A stretch of 64,000 nucleotides of DNA from Pseudomonas sp. 8O. Lineage in GTDB: Bacteria > Pseudomonadota > Gammaproteobacteria > Pseudomonadales > Pseudomonadaceae. This document shows, one piece after another, positions 8,544 to 16,725 of the stretch. The position numbers and the translations under genes are program-made. The notes under the pieces were generated by a model, which saw only the letters and a program-made list of their open reading frames with translations, did no database searches and was not told the DNA's origin. The DNA lies in assembly GCF_902506495.1 (NCBI RefSeq), contig NZ_LR733267.1:372001-436000 (forward strand), read 5' to 3'. The first letter of the stretch is position 1. Every line of letters starts with the position of its first letter.

Positions 8544-9428
8544 ATGACCAAAACCGCCTTTATCGGCCTCGGCCACATGGGCCTGCCCATGGCCCGCAAC
8601 CTGCTCAGGGCGGGTTATCCGCTGACAGTCTTCGACCTGGTGCGCAGCGCCGTCGACACCCTGGCTGGCGAAGGTGCCGTGGCGGCCGATAGCGCCACCG
8701 ACGCCATCGATCAGGCACAGGTAGTGATCAGCATGTTGCCGGCCAGCCGTCATGTGGAAGGCTTGTACCTGGGCGATGAAGGCCTGCTTGCGCGGCTGCC
8801 CGCCGGCACGCTGGTGATCGAGTGCTCGACCATCGCCCCGGAGTCCGCGCGCAAGGTGCACGCCGCCGCCCGCGAGCGCGGCATCGCGCTGCTCGATGCG
8901 CCGGTCTCCGGCGGCACCGGCGGTGCAGCAGCCGCCACCCTGACCTTCATGGTGGGTGGTGAAGCCGAAACGCTGGAGAAAGCCAGACCGCTGCTCGCCG
9001 CCATGGGCAAGAACATCTTCCACGCCGGCCCCGAGGGCGCCGGCCAGGTGGCCAAGGTGTGCAACAACCAGGTGCTCGCCGTGCAGATGATCGCCACCGC
9101 CGAAGCCATGGCCATGGGCGTCGCCAACGGCCTGGAGCCGGCCGTGCTGGCCGAGATCATGCGGCAGAGCTCCGGCGGCAACTGGACGCTGGAGAAGTAC
9201 AACCCCTGGCCCGGCGTGATGGAAAACGCCCCTGCATCGAAAGGCTACAGCGGCGGTTTCATGGCCGAACTGATGGCCAAGGACCTCGGCCTGGCCCAGG
9301 AAACTGCCAGCCACAGCGGCAACAGCACACCGATGGGCGCCCTGGCCTTGCAGCTGTACCGCCTGCTGCTCAAGCAGGGCAAGGGCAAGCAAGACTTCTC
9401 GGTGGTGCAGCAGTTGTTCGTGGAATAG
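8544..9428 (+). CDS. mmsB: 3-hydroxyisobutyrate dehydrogenase
   Basis: A 294-residue beta-hydroxyacid dehydrogenase that oxidises 3-hydroxyisobutyrate to methylmalonate semialdehyde, the MmsA substrate. The N-terminal FIGLGHMGLPMARNLLRAG is the Rossmann NAD motif; DAPVSGGTGGAAAATLTFM is the substrate-binding signature, and GQVAKVCNNQ holds the catalytic Lys. The start at 8544 follows AAGGAAA; the frame is open back to 8325 but that overlaps the hydrolase gene. It is the last gene of the mms cluster, followed by a large palindrome that may end transcription. Confidence 0.95.
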   Translation: MTKTAFIGLGHMGLPMARNLLRAGYPLTVFDLVRSAVDTLAGEGAVAADSATDAIDQAQVVISMLPASRHVEGLYLGDEGLLARLPAGTLVIECSTIAPESARKVHAAARERGIALLDAPVSGGTGGAAAATLTFMVGGEAETLEKARPLLAAMGKNIFHAGPEGAGQVAKVCNNQVLAVQMIATAEAMAMGVANGLEPAVLAEIMRQSSGGNWTLEKYNPWPGVMENAPASKGYSGGFMAELMAKDLGLAQETASHSGNSTPMGALALQLYRLLLKQGKGKQDFSVVQQLFVE

Positions 9429-9469
9429 CGCCTACAGCCAGTGCGCATACATGCACAGTCGCACTGCCG

Positions 9470-9537
9470 CCGTAGGGTGCGCTGCGCGCACCGGGGCTTT
9501 TCCCGATAGGCCGGTGCGCATGGCGCACCCTACACGG
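9470..9537. repeat. REP/BIME palindrome, possible bidirectional terminator
   Basis: CGTAGGGTGCGCTGCGCGC and its inverted partner GCGCATGGCGCACCCTAC face each other across a short loop, directly between the convergent mmsB and alkyl sulfatase stop codons. The palindrome could end both transcripts, although there is no clear T-run. Confidence 0.65.
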
Positions 9538-9540
9538 AGC

Positions 9541-11328
9541 CTAACGCAGGGTCAGGCCGAACGCCTCGTCGCTGAAGTCGAAACAGTTGAGGAAGCGGCG
9601 AATCTCCAGCAGGTTGCCGTCGACCTTCACATCGCCGAGCAGCGCGCCCTTGACCAGGCCACCCTCACCGGTCAGCAGGGTTTCCATGAAGCGCTTGTCC
9701 ATGCTCAGGCGCAACTCGGTGCCTTCGGGAATGCCTCTGTGCAGTTGCGCGACGCCGCGCCGGACCTCCAGCGCCCATTGCTCGTCCACGTCGGGGAAGC
9801 TGAAGCCCAGGGTCAACTCGACATCGCCGGCCTTTTCCGGGTCGATACGAGTCACCCAGTTCTGCAGGAAGCTCTGCGGGGTGAAGCTGCGCACCATGTC
9901 CGGCGAAAGGAACACCTTGCGCATCTCCACCGAGCGCTGGCGGATGACGTCGCCGTCGAGCTTGCCCTCCAGCTCCATGGCGCTCATCAGGTACCAGTTG
10001 CGCCAGTTGATGTTCATGCTGGCATAGCCCAGTTTGCGGAAGCTGCGCGCCTTGATCTCGCGCGCCAGCGCGTCTTCGTGGTCGACGCGAATGGCATAGC
10101 CGGACAATTCGGCAGCCCACTGGTAGTCGCCCTTGAGGTAGGCATTGCCAGCTTCCAGCAGCAGTTTTTCACGGCCGCCGGCGAGGGCGATCAGGCGCTC
10201 GGCCTGCTGCAGTGGCGGCGTCGGATCAAGGTCCACCGGGTCACCCTGGAACCAGCCCAGGTAACCGTTGTAGATCTGCCGCACGCTGTGCTTCACCGTG
10301 CCGTAGTACTCGCGCAGGTAGGGCGTGTAGCCGGCCAGATGCGGCGGCAGTTTGACCTTCTCCACCAACTCATCGGGCGTCAGTCCCTTGTTCATCCAAC
10401 GCACGGTCTGGTCGTGAATGTAGGCGATGCCATCGCGGGTCATGCGCAGCACTTCCTCGACCTTGTCCTGGCCGCTGACGGGCCGACCATGCAGCGGCAC
10501 CATATGCTCGGCCTGGTAGGCGCGCAGCTTGTCCAGGCTCTCGACCCACTGCACCGGATCGCGGAACTTGGTGCCGCGCAACGTGTGGATGTTCGGCAGT
10601 GTCGGGCCCTGATCAACCTCGGCGCTGATCAGCACACGGTTGGCCGGCAGGTACAGAGTGATCTCGTCCGGCGCCTCGCTCGGCACGTGTAAAAACTGCA
10701 CATCGAGGCCGGCGATAGTGGTGTCCAGGCGCTCGTCAAAGGTCACGGTTGGCGCGATGAAGGACGACGGCTCGGGCCTGACCAACGGGCCGATGCCACC
10801 GTTCATACCCTCCTGATCGCTGGCCGGCAGGAAGGAACCGAAGCTGTACGCCGAACGCACGCCGAGAATCGGTCCGACCAGCGCGCCCTGCGCCACCACA
10901 TTCTGCAACAGGGTCTCATGGGCGAAGATCTGCACCTCGCCGCGCTCCACCTGCTCGCGGCTGACGAACGCCTGCACACCGTTGATGTGATCCGGATGAA
11001 AGTGGGTGTAGACCACCGCCTTGACCGGCTTGTCGGTGAGCTTGCGGAACTCGGCCATGATCTTGCGCGACTCGCTGACCGACTCGCCGGTGTCGACGAT
11101 GATCAATCCCTGCGGCGCCTCGATCATCACCACGTTGCCCAATTGCCAGCCGACCGCCGAATAGACGTTGTCGGCGACGCGGTAGAGCTGCTGGGCGAAC
11201 ACCTTGGTGTGGGCAGCCAGTTCGGCGTTGATACTGGCCTCGATACGCTCGGCTGGCAGCTCGGCATAGGCGCTCAATGGCAGGGCGGCGGCCAGCAACA
11301 GGCCGCTGAAGCGAGAGAATGGGCTCAT
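9541..11328 (-). CDS. Alkyl (SdsA-like) sulfatase, periplasmic
   Basis: A 595-residue metallo-beta-lactamase-fold sulfatase with a signal peptide (LLLAAALPLSAYA). YTHFHPDHINGVQAF is the binuclear zinc motif; the C-terminal third (about residues 470-595) resembles the SCP2-like domain of SdsA1/BDS1 alkylsulfatases, which cleave primary or secondary alkyl sulfates such as SDS. Start 11328 is the Met opening the signal peptide; an upstream extension to 11391 lacks signal character. It is divergent from a LysR gene, its probable regulator. Confidence 0.88.
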   Translation of the reverse strand: MSPFSRFSGLLLAAALPLSAYAELPAERIEASINAELAAHTKVFAQQLYRVADNVYSAVGWQLGNVVMIEAPQGLIIVDTGESVSESRKIMAEFRKLTDKPVKAVVYTHFHPDHINGVQAFVSREQVERGEVQIFAHETLLQNVVAQGALVGPILGVRSAYSFGSFLPASDQEGMNGGIGPLVRPEPSSFIAPTVTFDERLDTTIAGLDVQFLHVPSEAPDEITLYLPANRVLISAEVDQGPTLPNIHTLRGTKFRDPVQWVESLDKLRAYQAEHMVPLHGRPVSGQDKVEEVLRMTRDGIAYIHDQTVRWMNKGLTPDELVEKVKLPPHLAGYTPYLREYYGTVKHSVRQIYNGYLGWFQGDPVDLDPTPPLQQAERLIALAGGREKLLLEAGNAYLKGDYQWAAELSGYAIRVDHEDALAREIKARSFRKLGYASMNINWRNWYLMSAMELEGKLDGDVIRQRSVEMRKVFLSPDMVRSFTPQSFLQNWVTRIDPEKAGDVELTLGFSFPDVDEQWALEVRRGVAQLHRGIPEGTELRLSMDKRFMETLLTGEGGLVKGALLGDVKVDGNLLEIRRFLNCFDFSDEAFGLTLR

Positions 11329-11425
11329 GGTGTTGGAAGGTCTTGTTGTTGGAGTACTGGCAGGTTGGCAAAGGCCGACCAATAATTCCAATGCATTCGA
11401 ATAGAAAACCTAATGCAGGAAGCGC

Positions 11426-12346
11426 ATGAACGACCTACGCCAGCTCCGCCACTTCGTCGCCCTCGCCGAACATCAACATTTCGCCCGCGCGGCAGCGGCC
11501 GTGCACCTCAGCCAGCCGGCGCTGAGCCGCAGCATCCAGGCACTGGAAAGCCAGCTCGGCTGCACCCTGGTGGACCGCCACAGTCGTGGCGTCAACCTCA
11601 CCGCCCATGGCCGCCTGGTGCTGGAGCACGCACGCCGCCTGCTTGCCGGTAGCCTGGCGCTGAGCAATGCGGTCAATCAGTTGGGCAATCTGGAGGCCGG
11701 CGAACTGCGCCTAGGCGCCGGCCCCTACCCGGCCGCGCGCCTGATACCGCAGGCGCTCGGGCAGTTGTTGCAGCGTTATCCGCGGGTGCAGGTGAAACTG
11801 GACATCGCCAACTGGCTGGAACTGCGCGACAGCCTGCTGGACTCGGCCATCGAGCTGTTCGTCGCCGATATCCGCGAATTGCAGGACGACACTCAGTTGC
11901 ACATCGAACCACTGCGCGTGCACGAGGGCGTGCTGTTCTGCCGCCCGGCTCATCCGCTGCTGCAGCGGCGCAACCTGCAGCTGCGTGACCTGCTCGACTT
12001 TCCCCTCGCCGGCACACAGCTGCCAGAGGTGGTCGAGCGCAGCCTGGGTCAGGCCAGCGGGCGAGCGCAACCGTTGAGCGTGCAATGCGACAATTTCCTG
12101 GTGCTCAAGCGCCTGGTGGCCGACAGCGATGTGCTGAGCATGGCGCCCTGGGACGTGATCGCCGACGAACTTCACAGCGGTCAGCTTGCTCTGCTACCAC
12201 TGTTGCCCCAGGGCCAGCATCAGCATTCGGCCTATGGCCTGGTCAGCCGCGCAGGCCACAGCCTGTCGCCAGCGGCGCAGGCCATGGTTACAGCGATTCG
12301 CCTGGTGGATGAACAGACGCCGCGCGCCGGGCACGCGGCGGATTGA
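11426..12346 (+). CDS. LysR-family transcriptional regulator
   Basis: A 306-residue LysR protein: winged HTH at residues 1-65 (LRHFVALAEHQHFARAAAAV, LSQPALSRSIQALE) and a periplasmic-binding-like effector domain after residue 90. The ATG at 11426 has AGGAAG upstream. It is divergent from the alkyl sulfatase gene with a 97-bp shared promoter region, so regulation of alkyl sulfate use is the likely job. The inducer is unknown. Confidence 0.85.
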   Translation: MNDLRQLRHFVALAEHQHFARAAAAVHLSQPALSRSIQALESQLGCTLVDRHSRGVNLTAHGRLVLEHARRLLAGSLALSNAVNQLGNLEAGELRLGAGPYPAARLIPQALGQLLQRYPRVQVKLDIANWLELRDSLLDSAIELFVADIRELQDDTQLHIEPLRVHEGVLFCRPAHPLLQRRNLQLRDLLDFPLAGTQLPEVVERSLGQASGRAQPLSVQCDNFLVLKRLVADSDVLSMAPWDVIADELHSGQLALLPLLPQGQHQHSAYGLVSRAGHSLSPAAQAMVTAIRLVDEQTPRAGHAAD

Positions 12347-12353
12347 GAGAGGC

Positions 12354-12776
12354 TTACCAGCGCCGCTCGCCGCTACGACGATGTTCGTTATTGCTGCGCC
12401 CGTTGGAGAAACGATGCTGCGTGTTGCGGCCTGCCTCCCAGCCGCGCTGAATCTGCCCGCTGCGATGCTCCTGACGACGCTGGTCGCGGCGATAGTCATG
12501 TCGCGGCGGCTGGTGCTTGTAGCTGTCGCGATAACCGCGATCGTGACCGTAGTGATGACGCGGCGGCGGCGCCGGTACGTAGCGCGGAGGAGCCGGGTAG
12601 TAATTATGCCGACGCTCCTCGTAGTAGTAGCGTGGCGGCGGGTAGTAATCGCGCCGGTAACCGTCGTGGTAACGATAGCCATGGCCGTTGTGATAACCAC
12701 GGTCGTAGCCATCGCCATAAACGGCGCAACCGGAAAGCATCAAGAGCAAGGCGGAAAACAGCAACTTGTAGGGCAT
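12354..12776 (-). CDS. Small His/Arg/Tyr-rich lipoprotein
   Basis: A 140-residue protein with a lipoprotein signal (MPYKLLFSALLLMLSGCAVY; lipobox LSGC, Cys17). The mature part is very rich in His, Arg, Tyr and Pro (YDRGYHNGHGYRYHDGYRRD, then PPPRYYYEERRHNYYPAPP), low-complexity and strongly basic. ATG at 12776 follows GGAGG. It overlaps nothing and ends 7 bp from the convergent LysR stop. No known function; metal or polyanion binding at the envelope is conceivable from composition only. Confidence 0.75.
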   Translation of the reverse strand: MPYKLLFSALLLMLSGCAVYGDGYDRGYHNGHGYRYHDGYRRDYYPPPRYYYEERRHNYYPAPPRYVPAPPPRHHYGHDRGYRDSYKHQPPRHDYRRDQRRQEHRSGQIQRGWEAGRNTQHRFSNGRSNNEHRRSGERRW

Positions 12777-12938
12777 GGCGGCCTCCTGTGACCGCTGGGA
12801 CGACGCCGACCGATGTCGGCCTCCGGGATGGTGATCCCTGAGGCGTCAGACAGCGCCGCCCGCAACAGGTGCGATTCATTTCGTCGGCTGTGACCGACGG
12901 CGCAAAACCACAAGCGCACAGGACAATCGGCCTGTCGC

Positions 12939-12954
12939 TGGCATGGCATTCGCT
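12939..12954 (+). promoter_or_regulatory. Sigma-54-like -24/-12 promoter for riboswitch 1
   Basis: TGGCATGGCATTCGCT: the GG and GC pairs are 12 bp apart as in sigma-54 promoters (consensus TGGCACG-N4-TTGC), with one departure (TCGC for TTGC). It lies 68 bp before the riboswitch core. The same pattern occurs at 14341, 18939 and, on the other strand, 18783. A GGTGC half-site resembling NtrC sites is upstream at 12868, which is weak evidence on its own. Confidence 0.6.
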
Positions 12955-13012
12955 TGCTCAGCGCCGTGGAAAGCCGATCCATGCACAGGATCGCCAGTGG
13001 TAGCGAATCGTA

Positions 13013-13128
13013 ATGGCCGACTAGGGTTCCGGCTCGTCAAACGGCGAGTGGCTGGTCCGAGAGTGGGCGACCTCATGCAGCGGCGGGAAGCCGCGGGGTT
13101 ACACGGCGGGACAAAAGCCCGGGAGAAC
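13013..13128 (+). ncRNA. Guanidine-I (ykkC) riboswitch 1
   Basis: The conserved blocks of the ykkC/guanidine-I aptamer are all visible in order: CTAGGGTTCCG (13021), CTGGTCCGAGAG (13052), ACACGGCGGGACAAAAGCC (13101) and CCGGGAGA. The hairpin between the second and third blocks is unusually long (13070-13101). The gene start follows 51 bp later. The ACCTC at 13070-13074 could pair with GAGGT at 13171-13175, the ribosome site of the next gene. Family knowledge: these aptamers bind guanidinium and turn expression on. Confidence 0.93.
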
Positions 13129-13179
13129 GCGCAGCCAGACTGCCGGCTTTCCCGCTTTCGTCCATGACCCGAGGTTTCC

Positions 13180-14241
13180 ATGTCCATTCGCTCCCTGCTC
13201 ACCGTCCTGCTCTGCGCCTGCCTGCTTGGCGCTCCGACAGCCCAGGCCGCGCCTAAAACCTTCAAGCTGTGCTGGTCGATATTCGCCGGCTGGATGCCCT
13301 GGGGCTACGCCGCCGAACAGGGCATCGTGAAGAAGTGGGCGGACAAGTACGGCATTGACATTCAGGTGCAGGAAGTGCCGGATTATGTCGCATCCATCGA
13401 GCGCTACACCGCCGGCCAGTTCGACGCCTGCAGCATGACCAACATGGACGCCCTGACCATTCCCGCTGCTGCCGGCAAGGACAGCACCGCGCTGATCATC
13501 GGCGACTTCTCCAACGGCGCCGACGCCCTGCTGCTGCGCGGCAGCGGCAAGAGAATCCAGGACCTGAAAGGCAAAAGCGTGCTGCTGGTGGAGAACTCGG
13601 TCTCGCACTACCTGCTCAGCCGTGCACTGGAGTGGGCCCTGCTCGATGAAAGCGACGTGACCATCATCAACGTCTCCGACACCGAAATCGCTGATGCCTT
13701 CCTCGCCGGCAAGGGCGACGCGGTGATCACCTGGAACCCGATCCTCTCCGAAATCCGGCGCAAGGCCGAGGTCAGCCAGGTGTTCAGCTCCAATCTGATT
13801 CCCGGCGAAATCCTCGACCTCACCGTGGTCAGCAGTCAGACCCTGGCTCAGCATCCGGAATTCGGCCGCGCACTGACCGGCGCCTGGTTCGAGACCCAGC
13901 GCCTGCTCGGCCTGCCTACCCCGGCCGGTCGTGAAGCCCGGGCCAGAATGGCAGCCGCCGCCGGCACCACCGCGGAAGATTTCGACGCCCAGTTGGGCAC
14001 CCTGCGCTCGTTCTACTCACCGCGCACCGCGCTGAACTTCGCGCGTACCGGCAAGCTGCCGGACCTCATGCAACGGGTCGCGCGCTTTGCCGATGCGCAT
14101 GGCCTGCTGGGCAAGAGCGGCATGGGCCTGACCAATCTGGGTATGGAATTCAGCGATGAAAAGCCGCTTGGCAACCCGCAACGCATTCTGCTGCGCTTCA
14201 ACCATCGCTATATGGAGCTGGCAGCCGAAGGGGCGCTGTAA
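13180..14241 (+). CDS. Guanidine-system ABC substrate-binding protein 1
   Basis: A 353-residue SsuA/NMT1-type periplasmic binding protein with a signal peptide (CACLLGAPTAQAA). Opening KLCWSIFAGWMPWGYAAEQG, and the pocket segment SMTNMDALTIPAAAGKDSTA, are nearly shared with the second binding protein at 19180. Directly behind a guanidine-I riboswitch, it likely captures guanidine or a related cation for the permease and ATPase at 14698-16376. Proteins of this type are often annotated as nitrate/taurine or urea-carboxylase-related transporters. Confidence 0.88.
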   Translation: MSIRSLLTVLLCACLLGAPTAQAAPKTFKLCWSIFAGWMPWGYAAEQGIVKKWADKYGIDIQVQEVPDYVASIERYTAGQFDACSMTNMDALTIPAAAGKDSTALIIGDFSNGADALLLRGSGKRIQDLKGKSVLLVENSVSHYLLSRALEWALLDESDVTIINVSDTEIADAFLAGKGDAVITWNPILSEIRRKAEVSQVFSSNLIPGEILDLTVVSSQTLAQHPEFGRALTGAWFETQRLLGLPTPAGREARARMAAAAGTTAEDFDAQLGTLRSFYSPRTALNFARTGKLPDLMQRVARFADAHGLLGKSGMGLTNLGMEFSDEKPLGNPQRILLRFNHRYMELAAEGAL

Positions 14242-14340
14242 CGCCCCATCGCACAGCAAACCGATCACAGGCCGCACCAATAACGCGCACCTGCTGCAGC
14301 AAGCAGCGGCGAAAACCCCGAGATAGAAGCCTCGACTAGC

Positions 14341-14356
14341 TGGCACGATGTTCGCT
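14341..14356 (+). promoter_or_regulatory. Sigma-54-like promoter for riboswitch 2
   Basis: TGGCACGATGTTCGCT: -24 element perfect (TGGCACG), -12 element TCGC instead of TTGC, GG-to-GC distance 12. It lies 69 bp ahead of the riboswitch core. The stretch from here to the riboswitch shares clear similarity with the matching stretch at 18939-19025, so promoter, leader hairpin and aptamer were duplicated as a block. Confidence 0.6.
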
Positions 14357-14415
14357 ACGGACCCAGCGTGCAGGAACACCCCGGCTCGCCGGGATCGCGG
14401 CACCACAATTTGCCA

Positions 14416-14514
14416 ATAGCCGGCTAGGGTTCCGGCTCGCCACAGGCGAGCGACTGGTCCGAGAGCTAGCGACCTCCAGCGAGGTTACACGGCGGGACAA
14501 AAGCCCGGGAGAAC
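14416..14514 (+). ncRNA. Guanidine-I (ykkC) riboswitch 2
   Basis: All conserved blocks are present: CTAGGGTTCCGGCTC (14424), CTGGTCCGAGAG, ACACGGCGGGACAAAAGCC, CGGGAGA. The internal hairpin arm ACCTCCAG (14472-14479) is an exact complement of CTGGAGGT at 14564-14571, the ribosome site of the short ORF that follows. This suggests translational control by competition between the aptamer hairpin and the Shine-Dalgarno. A CCCC/GGGG hairpin follows at about 14517-14531, without a U-run. Confidence 0.93.
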
Positions 14515-14576
14515 GCGCCCCATCCGTGGGGACCGCCGCGAACTCCTGCCCGCCCCTGTCAAACTGGAGGTTCATC

Positions 14577-14657
14577 ATGGGTACGCCCCACTCGCATCAG
14601 CGGCAACCAGCCGTCCCCCCCAAAGGCCCGAAATCAGCTCGCCCTTGCGCCTGCTAG
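14577..14657 (+). CDS. 26-residue ORF behind riboswitch 2
   Basis: ATG at 14577 preceded by a strong CTGGAGG ribosome site identical to that of the binding-protein gene behind riboswitch 3. It encodes 26 residues (MGTPHSHQRQPAVPPKGPKS...) and stops 40 bp before the permease ATG. It could be a leader peptide coupling riboswitch output to the permease, or the relic of a deleted or displaced binding-protein gene. The peptide matches nothing I know. Confidence 0.35.
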   Translation: MGTPHSHQRQPAVPPKGPKSARPCAC

Positions 14658-14697
14658 CTGCGCACGCATTTCGTTCCAGGCCCGACGAGGACTATCC

Positions 14698-15513
14698 ATG
14701 CGCCTGATCAACCGCCACCCGGATCGCAGCAGCCGCCTGCTGCTGATCCTGCTGCCTTTCGCCCTGCTGCTGTTCGTCTACTTCAGCGCCTCGACCAGTC
14801 GCCTGGCCGAAAACCCCAACGACAAGCTGCTGCCCAGCGCCAGCCAGATGGTCGATGCCATCGACCGCCTGGCCTTCAGCGAAGACAAACGCAGCGGCCA
14901 ATACCTGTTCTGGCAGGACACCGCCTCCAGTCTGCAACGCCTAGGGCTCGGCCTTGGCATCGCCGCGCTGCTGGGCCTGGTGCTGGGCATCGCTGCCGGT
15001 AGCGTGCCACTGTTCGGCGCGCCGTTGTCGCCGCTGCTCACGGTGCTGTCGATGATTCCGCCGCTGGCGATCCTGCCGATTCTGTTCATCGTCTTCGGCC
15101 TCGGCGAGCTGTCCAAGGTGATGCTGATCGTCATCGGCATCACCCCCTGCATCGCTCGTGACATCGAACAGCGCGCCCGTGAAATTCCCGGCGAACTGCT
15201 GATCAAGGCGCAGACCCTGGGCGCCAACTCCTGGACGTTGATCCTGCGCCTGGTGCTGCCGCAACTGATGCCACGCCTGCTGATCTCGCTGCGCCTGATG
15301 CTCGGCTCGGCCTGGCTGTTTCTGATCGCCGCCGAGGCCATCGCATCGACCGATGGCCTCGGTTACCGCATCTTCCTGGTACGTCGCTACATGGCCATGG
15401 ACGTGATCCTGCCCTACGTCGTATGGATCACCCTGCTGGCCTGGCTGATGGATCTGGGCCTGCGCCAGGTGCTGCGCCTGTGCTTCCCCTGGCATGAAGG
15501 AGGCAAGGCATGA
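14698..15513 (+). CDS. ABC transporter permease (guanidine system)
   Basis: A 271-residue inner-membrane permease of the SsuC/NrtB type with about six hydrophobic segments. The EAA loop appears as IKAQTLGANSWTLILRLVLP. Opening hydrophobic helix LLLILLPFALLLFVYF. It overlaps the ATPase gene by 4 bp (ATGA), so the two are translationally coupled. It probably moves guanidine inward, served by both binding proteins of the cluster since only one permease gene is present. Confidence 0.9.
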   Translation: MRLINRHPDRSSRLLLILLPFALLLFVYFSASTSRLAENPNDKLLPSASQMVDAIDRLAFSEDKRSGQYLFWQDTASSLQRLGLGLGIAALLGLVLGIAAGSVPLFGAPLSPLLTVLSMIPPLAILPILFIVFGLGELSKVMLIVIGITPCIARDIEQRAREIPGELLIKAQTLGANSWTLILRLVLPQLMPRLLISLRLMLGSAWLFLIAAEAIASTDGLGYRIFLVRRYMAMDVILPYVVWITLLAWLMDLGLRQVLRLCFPWHEGGKA

Positions 15514-16376
15514 CCCTGTTCAGCCAACACATCGTCCCGCTGAGTGAACCTGCCATGAGCGACTCCCGCACGGCTACCAGCTCGTCGCCAAGCGCCTTCA
15601 TCGAGGCGCGCAACCTGTGGCAGGAATACGGTGACCTGGTGGTGCTCGAACGCCTCAACATCAAGGTCAACGAGGGTGAGTTCTGCACCCTGGTCGGCGC
15701 CTCCGGCTGCGGCAAATCCACCTTCCTGCGCATGCTGCTCGGCCAGGAACGGCCAAGCCGTGGCGAGCTATTGCTGAGCGGCCAGGCTCTGCCCAACGAA
15801 CCCGATCCGAGCCGTGGCGTGGTGTTCCAGCGCTACTCGGTATTCCCCCACCTGAGCGTGCTGGACAACGTCGCTCTGGGCCTGGAACTGCCGAAGTCGA
15901 AGCTGCTGGGCCGGCTGTTCGGCGCAGCCAAGCGCGAGGCCCGCGAGCGCGCCGCGGCAATACTCACCAAGGTCGGCCTCGGCCATGCCCTGAACAAATA
16001 CCCCAGCGCGCTTTCCGGTGGCATGCAGCAACGCCTGGCCATCGCCCAGGCGCTGGTGATGCAACCGCGCATGCTGCTGCTCGACGAACCCTTCGGCGCG
16101 CTCGACCCCGGCATTCGCAAGGACATGCACGCGCTGCTGCTGGAGCTGTGGCAGGAAACCCGCCTGACCGTATTCATGGTCACCCACGACCTGTCCGAAG
16201 GCTTCAGCCTCGGCACCCGCCTGCTGGTGTTCGACAAAGTGCGCCACGACCCGCAGGCGCCCAACGCCTATGGCGCGCGCATCACCTACGACATCCCGCT
16301 GAACGAAGCGCGCCGGGCGCAGGCGCAATTGCCCAACGAGCTGGCCGAGCGTATCGCCGCGCGCAACGAACTGTAG
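15510..16376 (+). CDS. ABC transporter ATPase (guanidine system)
   Basis: A 288-residue SsuB/TauB-type ATPase: Walker A GASGCGKSTFLR, signature LSGGMQQRLAIAQAL, Walker B MLLLDEPFGALD and switch VTHD. The start at 15510 has GGAGG at good spacing and gives the ATGA overlap; ATG 15555 is an alternative. A slightly extended C-terminus (about 250-288) is typical of the urea-carboxylase-associated ATPases. It powers uptake with the permease at 14698. Confidence 0.92.
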   Translation: MTLFSQHIVPLSEPAMSDSRTATSSSPSAFIEARNLWQEYGDLVVLERLNIKVNEGEFCTLVGASGCGKSTFLRMLLGQERPSRGELLLSGQALPNEPDPSRGVVFQRYSVFPHLSVLDNVALGLELPKSKLLGRLFGAAKREARERAAAILTKVGLGHALNKYPSALSGGMQQRLAIAQALVMQPRMLLLDEPFGALDPGIRKDMHALLLELWQETRLTVFMVTHDLSEGFSLGTRLLVFDKVRHDPQAPNAYGARITYDIPLNEARRAQAQLPNELAERIAARNEL

Positions 16377-16725
16377 CCCGGATGGAATCCGGGGATCACC
16401 GGCACATTTGCCCCGGATTGCATCCGGGCTACGGAGCCGCCAGCTAACCACCTGTAGGAGCCCACTTGCGGGCGATCCGCTGTAGCTTGTGCCGATCGCC
16501 CGCAAGCGGGCTCCTACAAAACCTGTCGCCGATCAGCTCAACTCCTCCAGATAGCGCGACAGCGTTTCACCCTCTGCTGCGAACGAGATCACCGACACAT
16601 TCCCCCCGGATTGCATCCGGGCTATGGAGCCGCCAGCTAACCACCTGTAGGAGCCCGCTTGCGGGCGATCCGCTGTAGCTTGTGCCGATCGCCCGCAAGC
16701 GGGCTTCTACAAAACCTGTCGCCAA
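16373..16725. repeat. REP/BIME block, 193-bp tandem duplication with a copied gene tail
   Basis: The gap after the ATPase gene is filled by REPs: a GTAGCCCGGAT.../...ATCCGGGCTAC pair, then a 193-bp unit (about 16403-16595) repeated at 16596-16788. Each unit holds CCGGATTGCATCCGGGCTA, a long GTAGGAGCCC.../...GGGCTCCTAC hairpin, and the last 17-18 codons of the gene that ends at 16726. The copy at 16533-16584 is thus a non-coding echo of that gene's 3' end. Confidence 0.85.

Noticed and set aside
9451..10692. A 413-codon plus-strand frame
   Set aside because: Antisense to the alkyl sulfatase gene, which has strong catalytic motifs.
12186..12791. A 201-codon Val/Ile/Thr-rich plus-strand frame that could look like a membrane protein
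   Set aside because: It is antisense to the lipoprotein gene; His/Arg/Tyr codons read backwards give Val/Ile/Met runs.
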